64,000 bases of DNA from Vibrio sp. SS-MA-C1-2 (GTDB lineage: Bacteria > Pseudomonadota > Gammaproteobacteria > Enterobacterales > Vibrionaceae), in contig NZ_CP090980.1 of NCBI RefSeq assembly GCF_021513135.1, positions 186,001-250,000 on the forward strand, read 5' to 3'. The notes beneath the pieces were generated by a model. That model saw nothing but the letters and a program-made list of their open reading frames with translations. It searched no databases and was not told the origin of the DNA. Each line of letters starts with the position of its first letter. Position 1 is the first letter of the stretch. The translations under genes were made by a program, and so were the position numbers. Below are positions 26,413 through 37,122 of this stretch, piece after piece.

Positions 26413-27027
26413 ATGTCCTTAAATTCTCATAAAAATACGGTTGTTGCAGCATCCTTGGTGTTTTTATTTTCATCATATAATGTCAATGCTGCAATAGATA
26501 TTGTGACTAACGATAAGTCAACGTCATCTGTGCTGGTTAAATCAAATAGCGAAAATGCTAATTCTATTGCACTTGATGGGTTATCTTCTGGATCAATTAT
26601 TAAGTTAGAAAATCCAGAGTGTAGTGAAGGTCATGCTCTGTACAATATATTTATGGATGAGATGAAAGATAATCAAACGTTTAATCTTTCCCCATTAACT
26701 AATTTAGTGATCACTAAAATTACCGGTGTCTCACCGCAAATGGCTTATCAATATCAAGATGAATATCGTGACCTATTTACGCCGATAGCAATACAACAAG
26801 CAGAAAAGGAAATTAAGCAGTTACTTGTGCCTCTCGATACAAATAGCACACTCGATCTTGATTCACTCTCTTTTGTTAATGCAAATAATAACCAACGTTT
26901 AAATCAATTATTAACACAATTAGACTTTGAGTTTAATGCAGATCAAGCGATTATTCATGATAAAGAAAGTGGCAATGAATTAATTCTTCCTTACTTCGGT
27001 GATTGGTCACAACTGGCTTTTAGCTAA
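26413..27027 (+). CDS. Hypothetical exported protein
   Basis: 204 residues with a signal peptide (SLNSHKNTVVAASLVFLFSS, cleavage likely after NVNA). The mature part is acidic and Asn-rich and contains NLSPLTNLVITKITGVS, reminiscent of the TPLTTL-type segments in many surface proteins and lipoproteins; this likeness is only suggestive. A single mature Cys occurs in NPECSEGHAL. A TTG 24 bases upstream is in frame, but ATG 26413 gives the better signal peptide. Function unknown. An ERIC-like repeat follows. Confidence 0.6.
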   Translation: MSLNSHKNTVVAASLVFLFSSYNVNAAIDIVTNDKSTSSVLVKSNSENANSIALDGLSSGSIIKLENPECSEGHALYNIFMDEMKDNQTFNLSPLTNLVITKITGVSPQMAYQYQDEYRDLFTPIAIQQAEKEIKQLLVPLDTNSTLDLDSLSFVNANNNQRLNQLLTQLDFEFNADQAIIHDKESGNELILPYFGDWSQLAFS

Positions 27028-27034
27028 TTCAACC

Positions 27035-27162
27035 TATACCCAAAGTAATTGGAGTTGCTAGTAGGCGGCAAGTGAATGAGGCTCCATGAGTCTAGGTTTT
27101 CTATATGATTGGGGCGAATGAACACAGCCAACAACCTAGCAACTTCAAGTAAGAAGCGTATA
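27035..27162 (+). repeat. ERIC-like palindromic repeat
   Basis: 128 bp, near consensus, 7 bp after the exported-protein stop (TATACCCAAAGTAATTGGAG ... AAGTAAGAAGCGTATA). Confidence 0.9.
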
Positions 27163-27211
27163 TATTCAACACTCAATCTTCAATCGTTGTTGTTCCATGA
27201 AACGTTCAGAT

Positions 27212-27268
27212 AAAAAAGCGGTCAACATTAAATAACTTAAAAGTATTCAATGTTGACCGCTTTTTTTA
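27212..27268 (-). terminator. Terminator of the RpoS-like sigma gene
   Basis: AAAAAAGCGGTCAACATT pairs with AATGTTGACCGCTTTTTT, a long perfect stem with a ~19-base loop and T runs on both strands. It can also stop transcription from the exported-protein side. Confidence 0.92.
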
Positions 27269-27289
27269 TAACTGATTATTGATAATTAT

Positions 27290-28198
27290 TTACACAAATG
27301 CACTAAAGAAAGCTTCTTTGTCAATATTTCTAGAGTCCGCAATCGCTCTTAATTTTTTCAACGCTGCAATTTGGATCTGACGAACTCGCTCACGAGTAAC
27401 ACCAATCTCTTCTGCAACGCTATCTAATGTTGCCGGCGAATGTCCCATTAGGCCATAACGGCTTGCAACAACAATACGATCTCGTTCAGGCAGCTCTAAC
27501 AGTAGTTGATCAATTAAAGAGTGTGATTGCATACCAGAGAGTGCCTGTTCAGGTTCAACATGACAATTATCTGGAATAATATTCTGAATTGAAACAGAAC
27601 CTTCTTCATTGTAGATAGGCAGGTCAATAGATGAAACTGAAGTGTCAAAGTTTAAAACCTTCTTCACTCGTTCTTCACTCTTCTCAACTTTATCTGCAAT
27701 ATTTCCATATGAAGCTTCGCCAGTGTTATTTTTTGACAGCTCTTTCGCTGCACGCATATAAACACTTAACTCTTTGGTAATATGCACTGGGAGACGGATT
27801 GTACGAGCTTGGTTAGCAATACCACGTTCAATCGACTGTTTTATCCACCACACGCCGTAAGTCGAAAATCTAAAACCTTTTTCTGGATCAAACTTTTCAA
27901 CCGCATGGATTAAACCAATATTACCTTCTTCAATTAAATCTAGAAAATCCATACCGCGGTTACGGTATCTATTTGCTACATTAACCACTAAACGTAGATT
28001 TGATTCAATCATCTTTTTTCTAGCGCTGATATCGCCACGATGTGAACGTCGGGCATAGAGTTTTTCTTCATCCGCAGTTAATAATGCTGATGCCCCGATC
28101 TCTTTTAAATAAAGCTCAACGGCTCCTAAACCAGCGACTTCAGTTTCAGTCTGTTCATTAACTTCTTCTAGAGGTAATTCACGCAATGTATTTTCCAT
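27290..28198 (-). CDS. RpoS-family sigma-70 factor (RpoQ-like candidate)
   Basis: 302-residue RNA polymerase sigma factor. Region 1.2 has GAVELYLKEIGASALLT; regions 2.1-2.4 read NLRLVVNVANRYRNRGMDFL and FRFSTYGVWWIKQSIERGI; region 4.2 HTH is LDSVAEEIGVTRERVRQIQ. It is close to RpoS but more diverged than a typical Vibrio RpoS (for example GVWWIKQSIERG in place of ATWWIRQTIERA) and lacks the usual nlpD-rpoS neighbours. It could be the second RpoS-like sigma, RpoQ, known in Aliivibrio. GAGGAG 8 bases before ATG 28198 decides the start. A perfect FNR-type palindrome lies ~200 bp upstream. Confidence 0.85.
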   Translation of the reverse strand: MENTLRELPLEEVNEQTETEVAGLGAVELYLKEIGASALLTADEEKLYARRSHRGDISARKKMIESNLRLVVNVANRYRNRGMDFLDLIEEGNIGLIHAVEKFDPEKGFRFSTYGVWWIKQSIERGIANQARTIRLPVHITKELSVYMRAAKELSKNNTGEASYGNIADKVEKSEERVKKVLNFDTSVSSIDLPIYNEEGSVSIQNIIPDNCHVEPEQALSGMQSHSLIDQLLLELPERDRIVVASRYGLMGHSPATLDSVAEEIGVTRERVRQIQIAALKKLRAIADSRNIDKEAFFSAFV

Positions 28199-28395
28199 AA
28201 TGCTACTCCTCAATAAATAGGTAAAACATATTATTTTTTAAGATTAATTCTTATTTGTTAACATAATATTATCATTCAATAGCATCCTGCAAGCTATTTA
28301 TTAAAAAAAAGTTAAAAAAAACCGCTCCACTAGATAATGTAAAGAAATAATTACAAGACTAAAAACCCCCATAAAGCAACCACCAATAAATTAAC

Positions 28396-28409
28396 TTGAT
28401 TTAAATCAA
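28396..28409. promoter_or_regulatory. Perfect FNR-type palindrome
   Basis: TTGATTTAAATCAA matches the FNR consensus TTGATnnnnATCAA exactly. It lies about 200 bp before the RpoS-like sigma start and about 150 bp beyond the end of kdsB. No plus-strand gene follows, so the sigma gene is the likely target. FNR binding itself is inferred. Confidence 0.5.
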
Positions 28410-28517
28410 TGAATAGGGGGTTAATTTTGAATTTTATATACCAACAAAAATAATAGAGTAAAAACTCAATAAATATAGGCGGCCGAATTATAAAAGTGGG
28501 AATTTAACAATCACGTA

Positions 28518-28545
28518 ACAAAAAAACCAATCAAAGATTGGTCTT
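28518..28545 (-). terminator. Terminator of kdsB
   Basis: ACCAATC and GATTGGT form a 7-bp stem with a 3-base loop; the minus strand continues TTTTTT. It closes the msbA-lpxK-ycaR-kdsB unit. Confidence 0.85.
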
Positions 28546-28581
28546 TTTAATTTAAGGCATTTAAACGACAAGTCGATAAAA

Positions 28582-29334
28582 TTACAGCTTTTTCACTAAA
28601 GCTCGTACCTGTTCAAGGTCTTCGGGTGTATCAACCCCAATAGGTGGCGGATCTAAAGCAACATCAATATGAATCTTTTCACCATGCCAAAGTACTCTTA
28701 ACTGCTCGAGAGACTCTATTTTCTCAAGGGCGCAACTGTCCCACTCAAGGTAAGTATTAATAAAACCAGCACGATAAGCATAAATACCAATATGGCGTAA
28801 TAAATTATGATGAATCACGCTGTTATCTTCAGCAAATGCATCACGATTCCAAGGTATCGCTGCTCGACTAAAATAGAGAGCAAAGCCATTCTTATCGGCA
28901 ACAGCTTTAACAACATTCGGATTGAAAACTTCTTCAGCAGAATCGATCTCAACACCTAACGTTGCCATTGGTGCTTCAACGTTTGCAAGGTTATCTGCAA
29001 CTTGACGAACAATACTTGGCGGAATTAAGGGTTCATCACCTTGAACGTTGACAATAATTTTATCGGCTGGAAACTGATAATGATTTACCACTTCAGCTAA
29101 ACGTTCGGTTCCTGACGTATGTGTTGTCGATGTCATACAGACTTCACCACCAAATGCAGTCACCGCATCAAAGACACGTTGATCATCAGTTGCGACAATA
29201 ACCTTTTCAGCTCCTGTCTGTAACGCACGCTCATAAACCCATTGAACCATCGGTTTACCAGCAATATCTGCCAAAGGTTTTCCTGGAAGTCTTGATGATT
29301 GATAACGAGCCGGTATCACAACAACAAAAGACAT
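28582..29334 (-). CDS. kdsB: 3-deoxy-manno-octulosonate cytidylyltransferase (CMP-Kdo synthetase)
   Basis: Cytoplasmic enzyme of 250 residues that activates Kdo with CTP for addition to lipid A. The N-terminal nucleotide-binding motif is [31 protein letters not shown] carries the conserved metal-binding Asp. [14 protein letters not shown] and HIGIYAYR are KdsB hallmarks. It is last in the msbA-lpxK-ycaR-kdsB order also found in E. coli. The ycaR stop lies 1 bp before its ATG, so translational coupling is likely. Confidence 0.95.
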   Translation of the reverse strand: MSFVVVIPARYQSSRLPGKPLADIAGKPMVQWVYERALQTGAEKVIVATDDQRVFDAVTAFGGEVCMTSTTHTSGTERLAEVVNHYQFPADKIIVNVQGDEPLIPPSIVRQVADNLANVEAPMATLGVEIDSAEEVFNPNVVKAVADKNGFALYFSRAAIPWNRDAFAEDNSVIHHNLLRHIGIYAYRAGFINTYLEWDSCALEKIESLEQLRVLWHGEKIHIDVALDPPPIGVDTPEDLEQVRALVKKL

Positions 29335-29335
29335 A

Positions 29336-29515
29336 TTAAATCACCTCATCAACGGACATATGGCGAGCTTCTTGTTCAATCATCACTGGTATCCCTTCTT
29401 TTATAGGGAAAGCAATACGATCAAATTTACAAACAAGTTCATTATTCTCTTTGTTGTAATTCAATTTGCCTTTACATACTGGACAAGCAATTACCTCAAG
29501 TAGACGATGATCCAT
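29336..29515 (-). CDS. ycaR: YcaR/Trm112-like small zinc-ribbon protein (UPF0434)
   Basis: 59 residues: [20 protein letters not shown] at the N-terminus and [18 protein letters not shown] at the end, the standard YcaR pattern. CPVC and the Cys in ELVCKF are zinc-binding-type residues. The role is not firmly known; the Trm112 fold in other organisms is a methyltransferase partner. Its first codons overlap the 3' end of lpxK by 20 bp and it abuts kdsB. Confidence 0.92.
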   Translation of the reverse strand: MDHRLLEVIACPVCKGKLNYNKENNELVCKFDRIAFPIKEGIPVMIEQEARHMSVDEVI

Positions 29516-30530
29516 AATCTTTTTTAACCTCTTTTATTCTAGTAATAATGATTGCTTCTTTCTCAGAGGAGATCTCTGCTGAAACGGGAAGGTACCACCA
29601 ATTATCTTGGGCTATTTCACGACATTTAACTGCATCTTTTTCTGTCATTAATAAGAAACGACCTTTCGCAGCAATAGACGCTAACTCTTGTTTATCAAAT
29701 TGTTGATGGTCTGCAAAGCCTTGCTGATAAACCAATGAAATCCCTAGTTCATTTAATGTGTTAAAAAAACGAGGAGGATGACCAATTCCTGCAATTGCAG
29801 AACAATTAGAAAATTTATCTGGCATCCTCTTTTCACCGGTTTTTATATTAACAAGTTGATTTGGTGCTAATCTCATTTCAATTTCTGAGTCAGAGATCGA
29901 GTTGAATTTATTGATATCAGTTTCACCATTACGAATTAAAAAATCAACCTCATCAAGGCGGTGTAATGATTCACGTAGAGGTCCAAGTGGAATAAATTGC
30001 TGATTACCAAAACGACGTTTGCCATCAATAACCACAAACTCAATATCTCGCTGTAGTGCGTAGTGTTGTAAACCATCATCGGTGATAATAATATCGATCG
30101 TACTGTTTTCTGCCAATAAAGCCTTAACAGCATCCGCTCTGACAGGAGCAACGGCAATTGGAACCCCAGTACGCTGTTTGATGAGTAAGGGCTCATCGCC
30201 CACTTGTTCACTACTGGAATCTGATTGGACAATAAATGGATAATAAGGAGCTTTCGCCCCATACCCTCGAGAGACGACAGCAGGATGAAAACCTTCAGCT
30301 ACCAGCTTCTCAACCAACCAAACTACTACCGGTGTTTTCCCATTGCCTCCTGCTGTAATATTGCCAACAACAATCACAGGCACTGGCGCTCGATAGCTCG
30401 GTTTTTTACCCTGCTGATAGGCTTTACGACGACGCTGGCTAATCACAGCAAAAATTTTACTCAGTGGCCACAATAAAGGCCACAACAGATAGTAAAAGAA
30501 GTGTCTCTCGAACCAGATTTTTTCAACCAT
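29496..30530 (-). CDS. lpxK: Tetraacyldisaccharide 4'-kinase
   Basis: 344 residues. It phosphorylates the 4' position of the lipid A disaccharide precursor at the inner face of the cytoplasmic membrane. The P-loop variant is [16 protein letters not shown]-terminal [20 protein letters not shown] is the membrane-associating helix. [15 protein letters not shown] is the family's conserved catalytic region. It lies 25 bp after msbA in the same transcription unit and overlaps ycaR. Confidence 0.94.
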   Translation of the reverse strand: MVEKIWFERHFFYYLLWPLLWPLSKIFAVISQRRRKAYQQGKKPSYRAPVPVIVVGNITAGGNGKTPVVVWLVEKLVAEGFHPAVVSRGYGAKAPYYPFIVQSDSSSEQVGDEPLLIKQRTGVPIAVAPVRADAVKALLAENSTIDIIITDDGLQHYALQRDIEFVVIDGKRRFGNQQFIPLGPLRESLHRLDEVDFLIRNGETDINKFNSISDSEIEMRLAPNQLVNIKTGEKRMPDKFSNCSAIAGIGHPPRFFNTLNELGISLVYQQGFADHQQFDKQELASIAAKGRFLLMTEKDAVKCREIAQDNWWYLPVSAEISSEKEAIIITRIKEVKKDYGSSST

Positions 30531-30555
30531 GACAGGTATCTCTTTAAATCAGTAA

Positions 30556-32340
30556 TTATTGGTCGCCAAATTGAATATGGTGAAGTTGGGAATATGCACC
30601 ATTTTGACTCAACAATGTTTTATGATTGCCTCGTTCAACGATTTCACCTTCCTCAATAACCAAAATTTCATCTGCATGTTCGATTGTTGAAAGACGATGA
30701 GCAATCACAATTACGGTTCGGTCTTTCTGTAGTTCATCGAGTGCCGATTGAATTGCTCTCTCTGATTCGGTATCCAGTGCAGATGTCGCTTCATCGAGAA
30801 TTAAAATAGGAGCATCACGTAATAGCGCGCGAGCAATGGCAATACGTTGACGCTGTCCACCGGACAAACTAATTCCATTTTCTCCAATCACCGTATCTAA
30901 ACCGTTATCTAGGTTTTTAATAAAATCCATCGCATAAGCTAACTCAGCGACCTTCTCGATCTCTTCTCGACTATAACGTCCATCTGTTGCGTAAGCGATA
31001 TTATTTGCCACGGTATCATTAAACAGATGTACATTTTGAGAGACTAATGCAAAGTGTTCTCGAAGATTAGTTAATTTATAATCTCTTATTTCACAATCAT
31101 CAACGCGAATTTCACCACTATCAACGTCATAAAATCGAGTAAATAGATTCGCAATCGTACTTTTACCCGAGCCCGAACGCCCCACCATCGCTAACGTTTT
31201 CCCCGCTGGTACAGTAAACGAGATATTCTTAAGCGCGGGTGTATCTTTGGTCGGATAAGTGAACGTAACATCTTCAACACGAAGATCACCAACAACTTTT
31301 TTAGCTTCATGGATACCAGAATCTTTTTCTGGCTCTAACTCTAAAATTTTAAATAAAGTTTGAGAAGCCGCCATCCCCTTTTGGAATTGAGAAGTTACAT
31401 TGGTTAATGATTTTAATGGGCGTAATAGACCAAACATCGCAGAAAAAATAACCGTAAATGTACCCGCTGTTAATTGATCTTTAATTGAATCAAAACTGGC
31501 TAAATAAAGCACCGTAATTAAAGCAAACGAAGCAATAAGCTGAATCGTTGGGTTAGCAATCGCTTGAGCAGAGACTAATTTCATCTGCTGTTGGCGCATC
31601 ACGTTGCTCACTTTATCAAAACGGCTCTTTTCGACCTCTTGGCCACCAAAACTTAACACCACTTTGTGACCTTTAAGCATCTGTTCAGTCGAAGTACTTA
31701 CTGCACCCATCGCTTGTTGAATATTTTTACTGACTTTTCGAAAGCGCTTAGAGATGATTCGGATCAAAAGTGCCACAACAGGAGCAATAACGATAAGAAT
31801 TAAAGATAACTGCCAACTATACCAAAACATCAAACTTAATAAGCCAATAATACTCGCGCCTTCTCGTACCATGGTGACGAGGGCTTTACTGGTTGCGGCT
31901 GCCATCTGCTCAGAATCATAGGTTACACGTGACAGTAACGCCCCTGTTGACTCTTGATCAAAATAGCTCACTGGCATGTGCATAAAGTGTTGAAACAGAC
32001 GACGACGCATCTTCATCACTACTTGGCCAGAGACCCAAGATAGACAATACGTCGAAATAAAGCCACTGGTTCCTCGAACTAACATCAGCACGAATATAAT
32101 TAAGGGAAGTACTTTAAGGAAGTCAGATCCCGTATTGCCAAAGCCTTCATCAAGTAGAGGCTTCAACAATGAAATCATATAAGTATCACCCAAGGCATTT
32201 ATAATTAAAGCAATAATCGCGACAATCAGCCCCGCTTTATATTGCTTTATCATCGGCCATAACTTTTTGAAAGTTTGATAGGTCGACTCATCTTGGTCAA
32301 TAACATCTACATTTGGTTTTGCTTGTTTATTATTTTTCAT
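30556..32340 (-). CDS. msbA: Lipid A export ABC transporter MsbA
   Basis: 594-residue half-transporter that flips lipid A-core across the inner membrane as a homodimer. Six membrane helices fill the first ~320 residues. The ATPase domain has Walker [10 protein letters not shown], signature LSGGQRQR, Walker [13 protein letters not shown] and the switch His in VIAHRLSTI. Slightly longer than the E. coli protein at its N-terminus ([18 protein letters not shown]). It is first of four genes after comEC, 34 bp downstream of its stop. Confidence 0.95.
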   Translation of the reverse strand: MKNNKQAKPNVDVIDQDESTYQTFKKLWPMIKQYKAGLIVAIIALIINALGDTYMISLLKPLLDEGFGNTGSDFLKVLPLIIFVLMLVRGTSGFISTYCLSWVSGQVVMKMRRRLFQHFMHMPVSYFDQESTGALLSRVTYDSEQMAAATSKALVTMVREGASIIGLLSLMFWYSWQLSLILIVIAPVVALLIRIISKRFRKVSKNIQQAMGAVSTSTEQMLKGHKVVLSFGGQEVEKSRFDKVSNVMRQQQMKLVSAQAIANPTIQLIASFALITVLYLASFDSIKDQLTAGTFTVIFSAMFGLLRPLKSLTNVTSQFQKGMAASQTLFKILELEPEKDSGIHEAKKVVGDLRVEDVTFTYPTKDTPALKNISFTVPAGKTLAMVGRSGSGKSTIANLFTRFYDVDSGEIRVDDCEIRDYKLTNLREHFALVSQNVHLFNDTVANNIAYATDGRYSREEIEKVAELAYAMDFIKNLDNGLDTVIGENGISLSGGQRQRIAIARALLRDAPILILDEATSALDTESERAIQSALDELQKDRTVIVIAHRLSTIEHADEILVIEEGEIVERGNHKTLLSQNGAYSQLHHIQFGDQ

Positions 32341-32374
32341 AAACCTAATTTATTGTTAGCTATTAAAGCTTATT

Positions 32375-34771
32375 CTACTCTGATCCAGAGATATCACCAA
32401 CTAGGTGACGATACCAATAGGGCTGTTTATGGTTCTTTTGGTTAAAATAACGCCAATCATCATGATAAAATTGAATATTAATGGCTCCAACTTCATCTGT
32501 ACCTAGCCAAAAGGCACCTTGGCGTCGATAACGGTCGACAACATCTTGGCTTGGTAAGTTCCATTGATTCCCCTTAGCTATAGAGTTTAACACCAATTTT
32601 GCATTTATCCTCCTTACCCACTTTTGACTAGATGAACTTTGACTACCATGATGTGGTGCAACAACAATATCACTCATAATATCGATGTCATTTTGTAAGA
32701 GAAGAAACTCCGCTAGCTGCTCTATATCACCGGTTAATAACAATTTAAACTGACCATCACTCACCTGAATAACACAAGAGTGATTATTATCCGCACGTTC
32801 CGATAATTTAGGAGGCCAATACGCTTTAAATCTTAACCCTTGCCACTCCCACGCCTCTCCAGATTTGCAGGGTAATGATATTCCAACCATTGAATCTGGG
32901 TCAAATTGACTTTGTCTAACCCAAGTCGGTTTGTAATTATCTAAAAGGAATGGCAAGCCACCCGCATGATCCCCATCACCATGACTAATAATGATCCCAT
33001 CAATATTTTTAATCCCCTGACGCTTTAAGAACGGTTTAATCACGGATTGCGCTATCGAACCTCCGGGCCAAATATTTCCTGTGTCATACACGATGACACG
33101 ATGATTTTTTTCAATCACCACCGCAAGCCCATGCCCCACATCCAAAATAGTCACTTGCCAAATAGGCTGTTCTTGATTCGATCGGTAATAGATAAATACG
33201 AAGGTTAACAACATGATTAATATCGATATCCACTTTTTAGCCAAAACCCCAACAACAACAGAAAATAACAACAGCAATAGCGATAAAATAATGTTACTTT
33301 TTATTGTCATGTCGAATACCTCAAACCACCAGCCTTCAGAAAGGCTAATTAATTTAACAACAGGATACAAAGAATAATTAGCGATAATCCATAGATAGTC
33401 AGATAAGGGAAAAAAGTGTGTTAATAATGATAAAAGAATCAATGGAACGGTAATTAAAGTGAGCCAAGGCACAATAATTAAATTGAAAAGCGGTGAAAGT
33501 GGCGCAAAACCAGAAAAGAAAATTAATTGAAGTGGCAACATGCAAATCAGTAATAACAATTGAACTTTTAATAATAAGATGATTTTACCAAATAAATAAC
33601 GGATTCCTTCTTTATGCAAATCAAATAGTTTAATCATAATTGAGCGAATTATCGGCGCTGGAAAACCATCATCGCGTGGTTGCACTCCAATGACTTGATG
33701 GTAACGACTTTGATATGAGACCTGAAAAGTGCGCCAATATTGGCTAAAAATCAAGATCCCTACCGCTCCGAAAGAGAGCCAAAATCCCGCAGAAAATTGA
33801 TTTAATGGCTCAGCGACAAGTAATAGAGTAAAAGTAGATAATAAAATCATTCTCCCTTTAGCTTTGGCTCTGTTATTCCACAATATCAGCGTTAACGTTG
33901 CCATGATTAATGCTCTTACTGCAGGGATAGAGAAACCGGCTAACCAACAGTAAACAAAACCAAATAGAATCGATAATAACCATTGATAATAGATTAACTC
34001 CGCTTTTGGTTTAACCACTCTTATAATAAAATGTGCAATCATAAGACCAATAAACATCGCAAAACCAATGTGAAGACCCGAAATAGCAATCAAGTGGATG
34101 GTTCCACTCTCCTTTAAAGATTGCCATTGTTTGTCGCTAATCAGCTGCCTATAGCCAAAACTAAGCGCTAATAAAAAACTTTGATGAGAGAGTTGATCCG
34201 TCTTTAATACTATATCGCTAAATAATTTTTGTCTGACGGACATTTCCGATGAAATTAACGTGCCCTGATAAACAGTTCCAGAGCCATTAATCTGTTGTGA
34301 TAAAAACAACATTTCCCGGTCAAAACCCACCCCATTATTTAACCCTCTTCGCTGCGTTAACTTAACGACTAACTTCCAATATTGGCCGTCAGCTAAAATA
34401 GGTCGCTGTTTCCAATAAAGTTTTAAAATTAATTTATTATTTTCAGTTAAAATAGTATCGTTTAACTGATCAACAACAAAAATAATTGGCTTATCTTGAT
34501 CATTTAATCTATAAATATTATTAATTTTACCAATTATGATATTATATTTAGGTAGAACAGATATTTTTTCCAAATTTTGTTTGTACTGTATAGCTGAAAA
34601 GTTAGCGACAAGGATTGCGGTAAGCAACAAAGCTGATAACCGAGTGACTGGGTAATAACTGAGTAAGATAGCGATTAACATTATATAGTTGCTGTTGTTT
34701 ATAGACAATAATTCAGGCCACCAAGGCAAACTTATTATTGTTAGAGAGGCAACGACTAGATATTTAACCAT
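32375..34771 (-). CDS. comEC: DNA internalization protein ComEC/Rec2
   Basis: 798-residue polytopic protein forming the inner-membrane channel for single-stranded DNA during transformation. N-terminal helices and an OB-like region lead to the Competence core (SGTIHLIAISGLHIGFAMFI). A C-terminal metallo-beta-lactamase-like domain has ISHGDGDHAGGLPF and VVAPHHGSQSSSS, matching the nuclease-type metal motifs. Natural competence is common in Vibrionaceae. The gene is just upstream of msbA and divergent from the DUF2062 gene with only 21 bp between the starts. Confidence 0.93.
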   Translation of the reverse strand: MVKYLVVASLTIISLPWWPELLSINNSNYIMLIAILLSYYPVTRLSALLLTAILVANFSAIQYKQNLEKISVLPKYNIIIGKINNIYRLNDQDKPIIFVVDQLNDTILTENNKLILKLYWKQRPILADGQYWKLVVKLTQRRGLNNGVGFDREMLFLSQQINGSGTVYQGTLISSEMSVRQKLFSDIVLKTDQLSHQSFLLALSFGYRQLISDKQWQSLKESGTIHLIAISGLHIGFAMFIGLMIAHFIIRVVKPKAELIYYQWLLSILFGFVYCWLAGFSIPAVRALIMATLTLILWNNRAKAKGRMILLSTFTLLLVAEPLNQFSAGFWLSFGAVGILIFSQYWRTFQVSYQSRYHQVIGVQPRDDGFPAPIIRSIMIKLFDLHKEGIRYLFGKIILLLKVQLLLLICMLPLQLIFFSGFAPLSPLFNLIIVPWLTLITVPLILLSLLTHFFPLSDYLWIIANYSLYPVVKLISLSEGWWFEVFDMTIKSNIILSLLLLLFSVVVGVLAKKWISILIMLLTFVFIYYRSNQEQPIWQVTILDVGHGLAVVIEKNHRVIVYDTGNIWPGGSIAQSVIKPFLKRQGIKNIDGIIISHGDGDHAGGLPFLLDNYKPTWVRQSQFDPDSMVGISLPCKSGEAWEWQGLRFKAYWPPKLSERADNNHSCVIQVSDGQFKLLLTGDIEQLAEFLLLQNDIDIMSDIVVAPHHGSQSSSSQKWVRRINAKLVLNSIAKGNQWNLPSQDVVDRYRRQGAFWLGTDEVGAINIQFYHDDWRYFNQKNHKQPYWYRHLVGDISGSE

Positions 34772-34792
34772 TAGGATTATTCAAAACTCCAG

Positions 34793-35308
34793 ATGCCTAG
34801 AAAATTTCTCCAACGCTTTATGCCAAATCCCGACAAAATTCGGGAACAAAAAGCTTTACGTATCTTTGGCAACTTGCTCTATAACGCGAATTTATGGGTA
34901 TTGAACCGTCGTTCCGCGTCTGGAGCTTTTGCTGTTGGACTATTTATTGCGTTTGTCCCACTACCAAGCCAGATGTTACTTGCAGCAGGAGGCGCGATTC
35001 TTTTTGGCGTCAATCTTCCACTTGCTGTCACTTTAGTTTGGATCAGTAATCCTCTTACTATGCCAGTTCTATTCTATGGCGCTTACAAGGTGGGTACTTG
35101 GGTTATTCATACCCCACCTCAACCGTTCCATTTTGAACTCTCTATTGAGTATCTCATCCATCAGATGCAACATATTGGTGTTCCCCTTTTAATTGGTTGT
35201 GGTATTACCGGTGCTATTTCAGCTCTTATTGGCTACTTTGGTATTAAAGGATTATGGCGCTATTCAGTAGTTCGAAGCTGGCAAAAGAGAAGTTTACGCT
35301 TGAGATGA
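34793..35308 (+). CDS. DUF2062 membrane protein
   Basis: 171 residues with three or four hydrophobic segments. The signature RRSASGAFAVGLFIAFVPLP and WISNPLTMPVLFYGAYKVG define DUF2062. N-terminal MPRKFLQRFMPNPDKIREQK is basic and likely cytoplasmic. No biochemical role is established. The start lies 21 bp from the divergent comEC start, so the promoters must overlap the coding regions. A bidirectional terminator separates it from norR. Confidence 0.9.
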   Translation: MPRKFLQRFMPNPDKIREQKALRIFGNLLYNANLWVLNRRSASGAFAVGLFIAFVPLPSQMLLAAGGAILFGVNLPLAVTLVWISNPLTMPVLFYGAYKVGTWVIHTPPQPFHFELSIEYLIHQMQHIGVPLLIGCGITGAISALIGYFGIKGLWRYSVVRSWQKRSLRLR

Positions 35309-35384
35309 GATTTAAAAACCGTTGGTAAGGTTACAAATTTATATCTGTTAACTTTGCCGATAGTTTTTGTAATAAGATATTAAA

Positions 35385-35427
35385 ATAAAAAAGAGAAATA
35401 GAAGCCGGTTCCATTTCTCTTTTTTTA
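35385..35427. terminator. Bidirectional terminator between DUF2062 and norR
   Basis: AGAGAAAT and ATTTCTCT form an 8-bp stem with a 13-base loop, flanked by A and T runs. Confidence 0.8.
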
Positions 35428-35444
35428 TTTGAAGCTAATTTTAA

Positions 35445-36983
35445 TTACAAGCCTAATTTCTTTCCTAAACGATAAAGATTTCCTCTATCCATTTTCAATA
35501 ACTTAGCGGCTTGAGCCCAAATTCCATTGCTTTGTTCGAGAGCTTGCTTAATCACCTGTTTTTGACATTGCTCTACCGCTCCCTTCATATCTAACTGTGC
35601 AGGTTCAATCACAACCTCTAGATGCTCTTGTTGTTCATTATCATCTAGATTGACATCAAAAGCAGAGATAACAAAGGAGCCCGACTGGATCACCTTTAAA
35701 CTCGCTCGCATCAAAACATGTTCTAATTCCCGAATATTTCCCGGCCACGAGTAACTCTCCAACGCTTCTAACGCATTCTGCGAAAGTGAAAGTTGGGTTT
35801 GATTAAATTGCTGTTTGAATTTATCGACAATATGATGACTTAACATCGTAATGTCCATCACCCTATCTCGTAATGGCGGAACCGCAATCGGAAAGACATT
35901 CAGTCGGTGATAAAGATCAGAACGAAAGCGCCCTTCTTCAATCTCTTTCAGTAAATCTCGATTAGTCGCCGCAATAATCCGCACATCAACGGTTAAATGT
36001 TTATCGGAACCAACACGTTGAACCTCACCTTGCTGAATTACACGCAACAATTTAGCTTGTAACATTAAGGGAAGCTCTCCTATTTCATCTAAAAATAACG
36101 TTCCACCATCCGCCAATTCAAATTTACCCGCACGATGTGAGGTTGCGCCTGTAAATGCGCCTTTAACATGACCAAATAGCTCACTTTCAGCAATAGATTC
36201 AGGAAGTGCAGCACAGTTAATATAGATCATCGGTTTATCGGATCGCGTCGAATGGCTATGGACTTGATGCGCGACTAACTCTTTTCCTGTGCCCGTTTCA
36301 CCACTAATTAACACGGCAAAGTTGGTATAACTGACCGTTTCAATATTATTTCTTAACTGGAGCATTTTAGGGCTATGACCGACCATTTCACCGCCCTTTT
36401 GTCGAGCCTCTTCAATCAATAGCTTATTAATCGATTGCTGCTTCTGATTCGCTTTTTGTAAGGCTTCTATCATTGAGCGGTTTTGAATCGTTGCCGCAGC
36501 TAAGGCAGCAAAGAACGCTAACGTGAGATCATCTATCTCATCAAATACACCAACATCAGCAGCATCTAACGTCATCAATCCCACTAGCTGATCTTCAACA
36601 TATAAACTACAACCCATGCAGTCATGAATATCAATCGCTTGTTGCTCCTCCGTTAATAACAATCCATCAAAAGGATCGGGAAGATCGGAATTTGAAGGAA
36701 AACGTACTGGTTTTTTCGAGGCTAAAATTGCAGACAATCGAGGATGTTCAGAAGGGTCAAACTGCGCACTTAACACGGTCGATGGTAGGCCACTCACCGC
36801 AACAGGAGTTAATAATCCATTGTCATGAAAAACCAGCAAACTACTTGCATCACAAGGGAATACTTGCTGTAAAGATTCAATTAATCGTTGATAGTGCTCA
36901 CCTTCAGGCATATTAATACTGAGGTCGAGGGCAATATTTAACAAAACGCGACTTGTCGATAATTTCATCTTAGATTGATCCAA
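35445..36983 (-). CDS. norR: Nitric-oxide-responsive sigma-54 activator NorR
   Basis: 512 residues. An N-terminal GAF domain (about 20-170) would hold the NO-sensing iron. The AAA+ domain has Walker [14 protein letters not shown], the sigma-54 contact GAFTGA and Walker [13 protein letters not shown]. The C-terminal Fis-type HTH ends [19 protein letters not shown]. It activates NO detoxification genes (norVW or hmp) from sigma-54 promoters. No such target is adjacent: a truncated ERIC-like repeat and a YgjP-like gene lie upstream. Confidence 0.92.
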   Translation of the reverse strand: MDQSKMKLSTSRVLLNIALDLSINMPEGEHYQRLIESLQQVFPCDASSLLVFHDNGLLTPVAVSGLPSTVLSAQFDPSEHPRLSAILASKKPVRFPSNSDLPDPFDGLLLTEEQQAIDIHDCMGCSLYVEDQLVGLMTLDAADVGVFDEIDDLTLAFFAALAAATIQNRSMIEALQKANQKQQSINKLLIEEARQKGGEMVGHSPKMLQLRNNIETVSYTNFAVLISGETGTGKELVAHQVHSHSTRSDKPMIYINCAALPESIAESELFGHVKGAFTGATSHRAGKFELADGGTLFLDEIGELPLMLQAKLLRVIQQGEVQRVGSDKHLTVDVRIIAATNRDLLKEIEEGRFRSDLYHRLNVFPIAVPPLRDRVMDITMLSHHIVDKFKQQFNQTQLSLSQNALEALESYSWPGNIRELEHVLMRASLKVIQSGSFVISAFDVNLDDNEQQEHLEVVIEPAQLDMKGAVEQCQKQVIKQALEQSNGIWAQAAKLLKMDRGNLYRLGKKLGL

Positions 36984-37015
36984 TATAATTGTTATGTTCT
37001 TTCACTATTGTTGAG

Positions 37016-37068
37016 TATACCTAAAGTAATTGGAGTTGCTAGTAGACAGCAAGTGAGTGAGACTTCTC
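37016..37068 (+). repeat. ERIC-like repeat, truncated to the left half
   Basis: TATACCTAAAGTAATTGGAG and the following GTTGCTAGTAG then CAAGTGAGTGAG match the left half; no right end is present. Confidence 0.75.
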
Positions 37069-37122
37069 ATTCTATTTTGTTGTATTATACCACTCTATTT
37101 TTAATCTTAGATCAACCACCTT

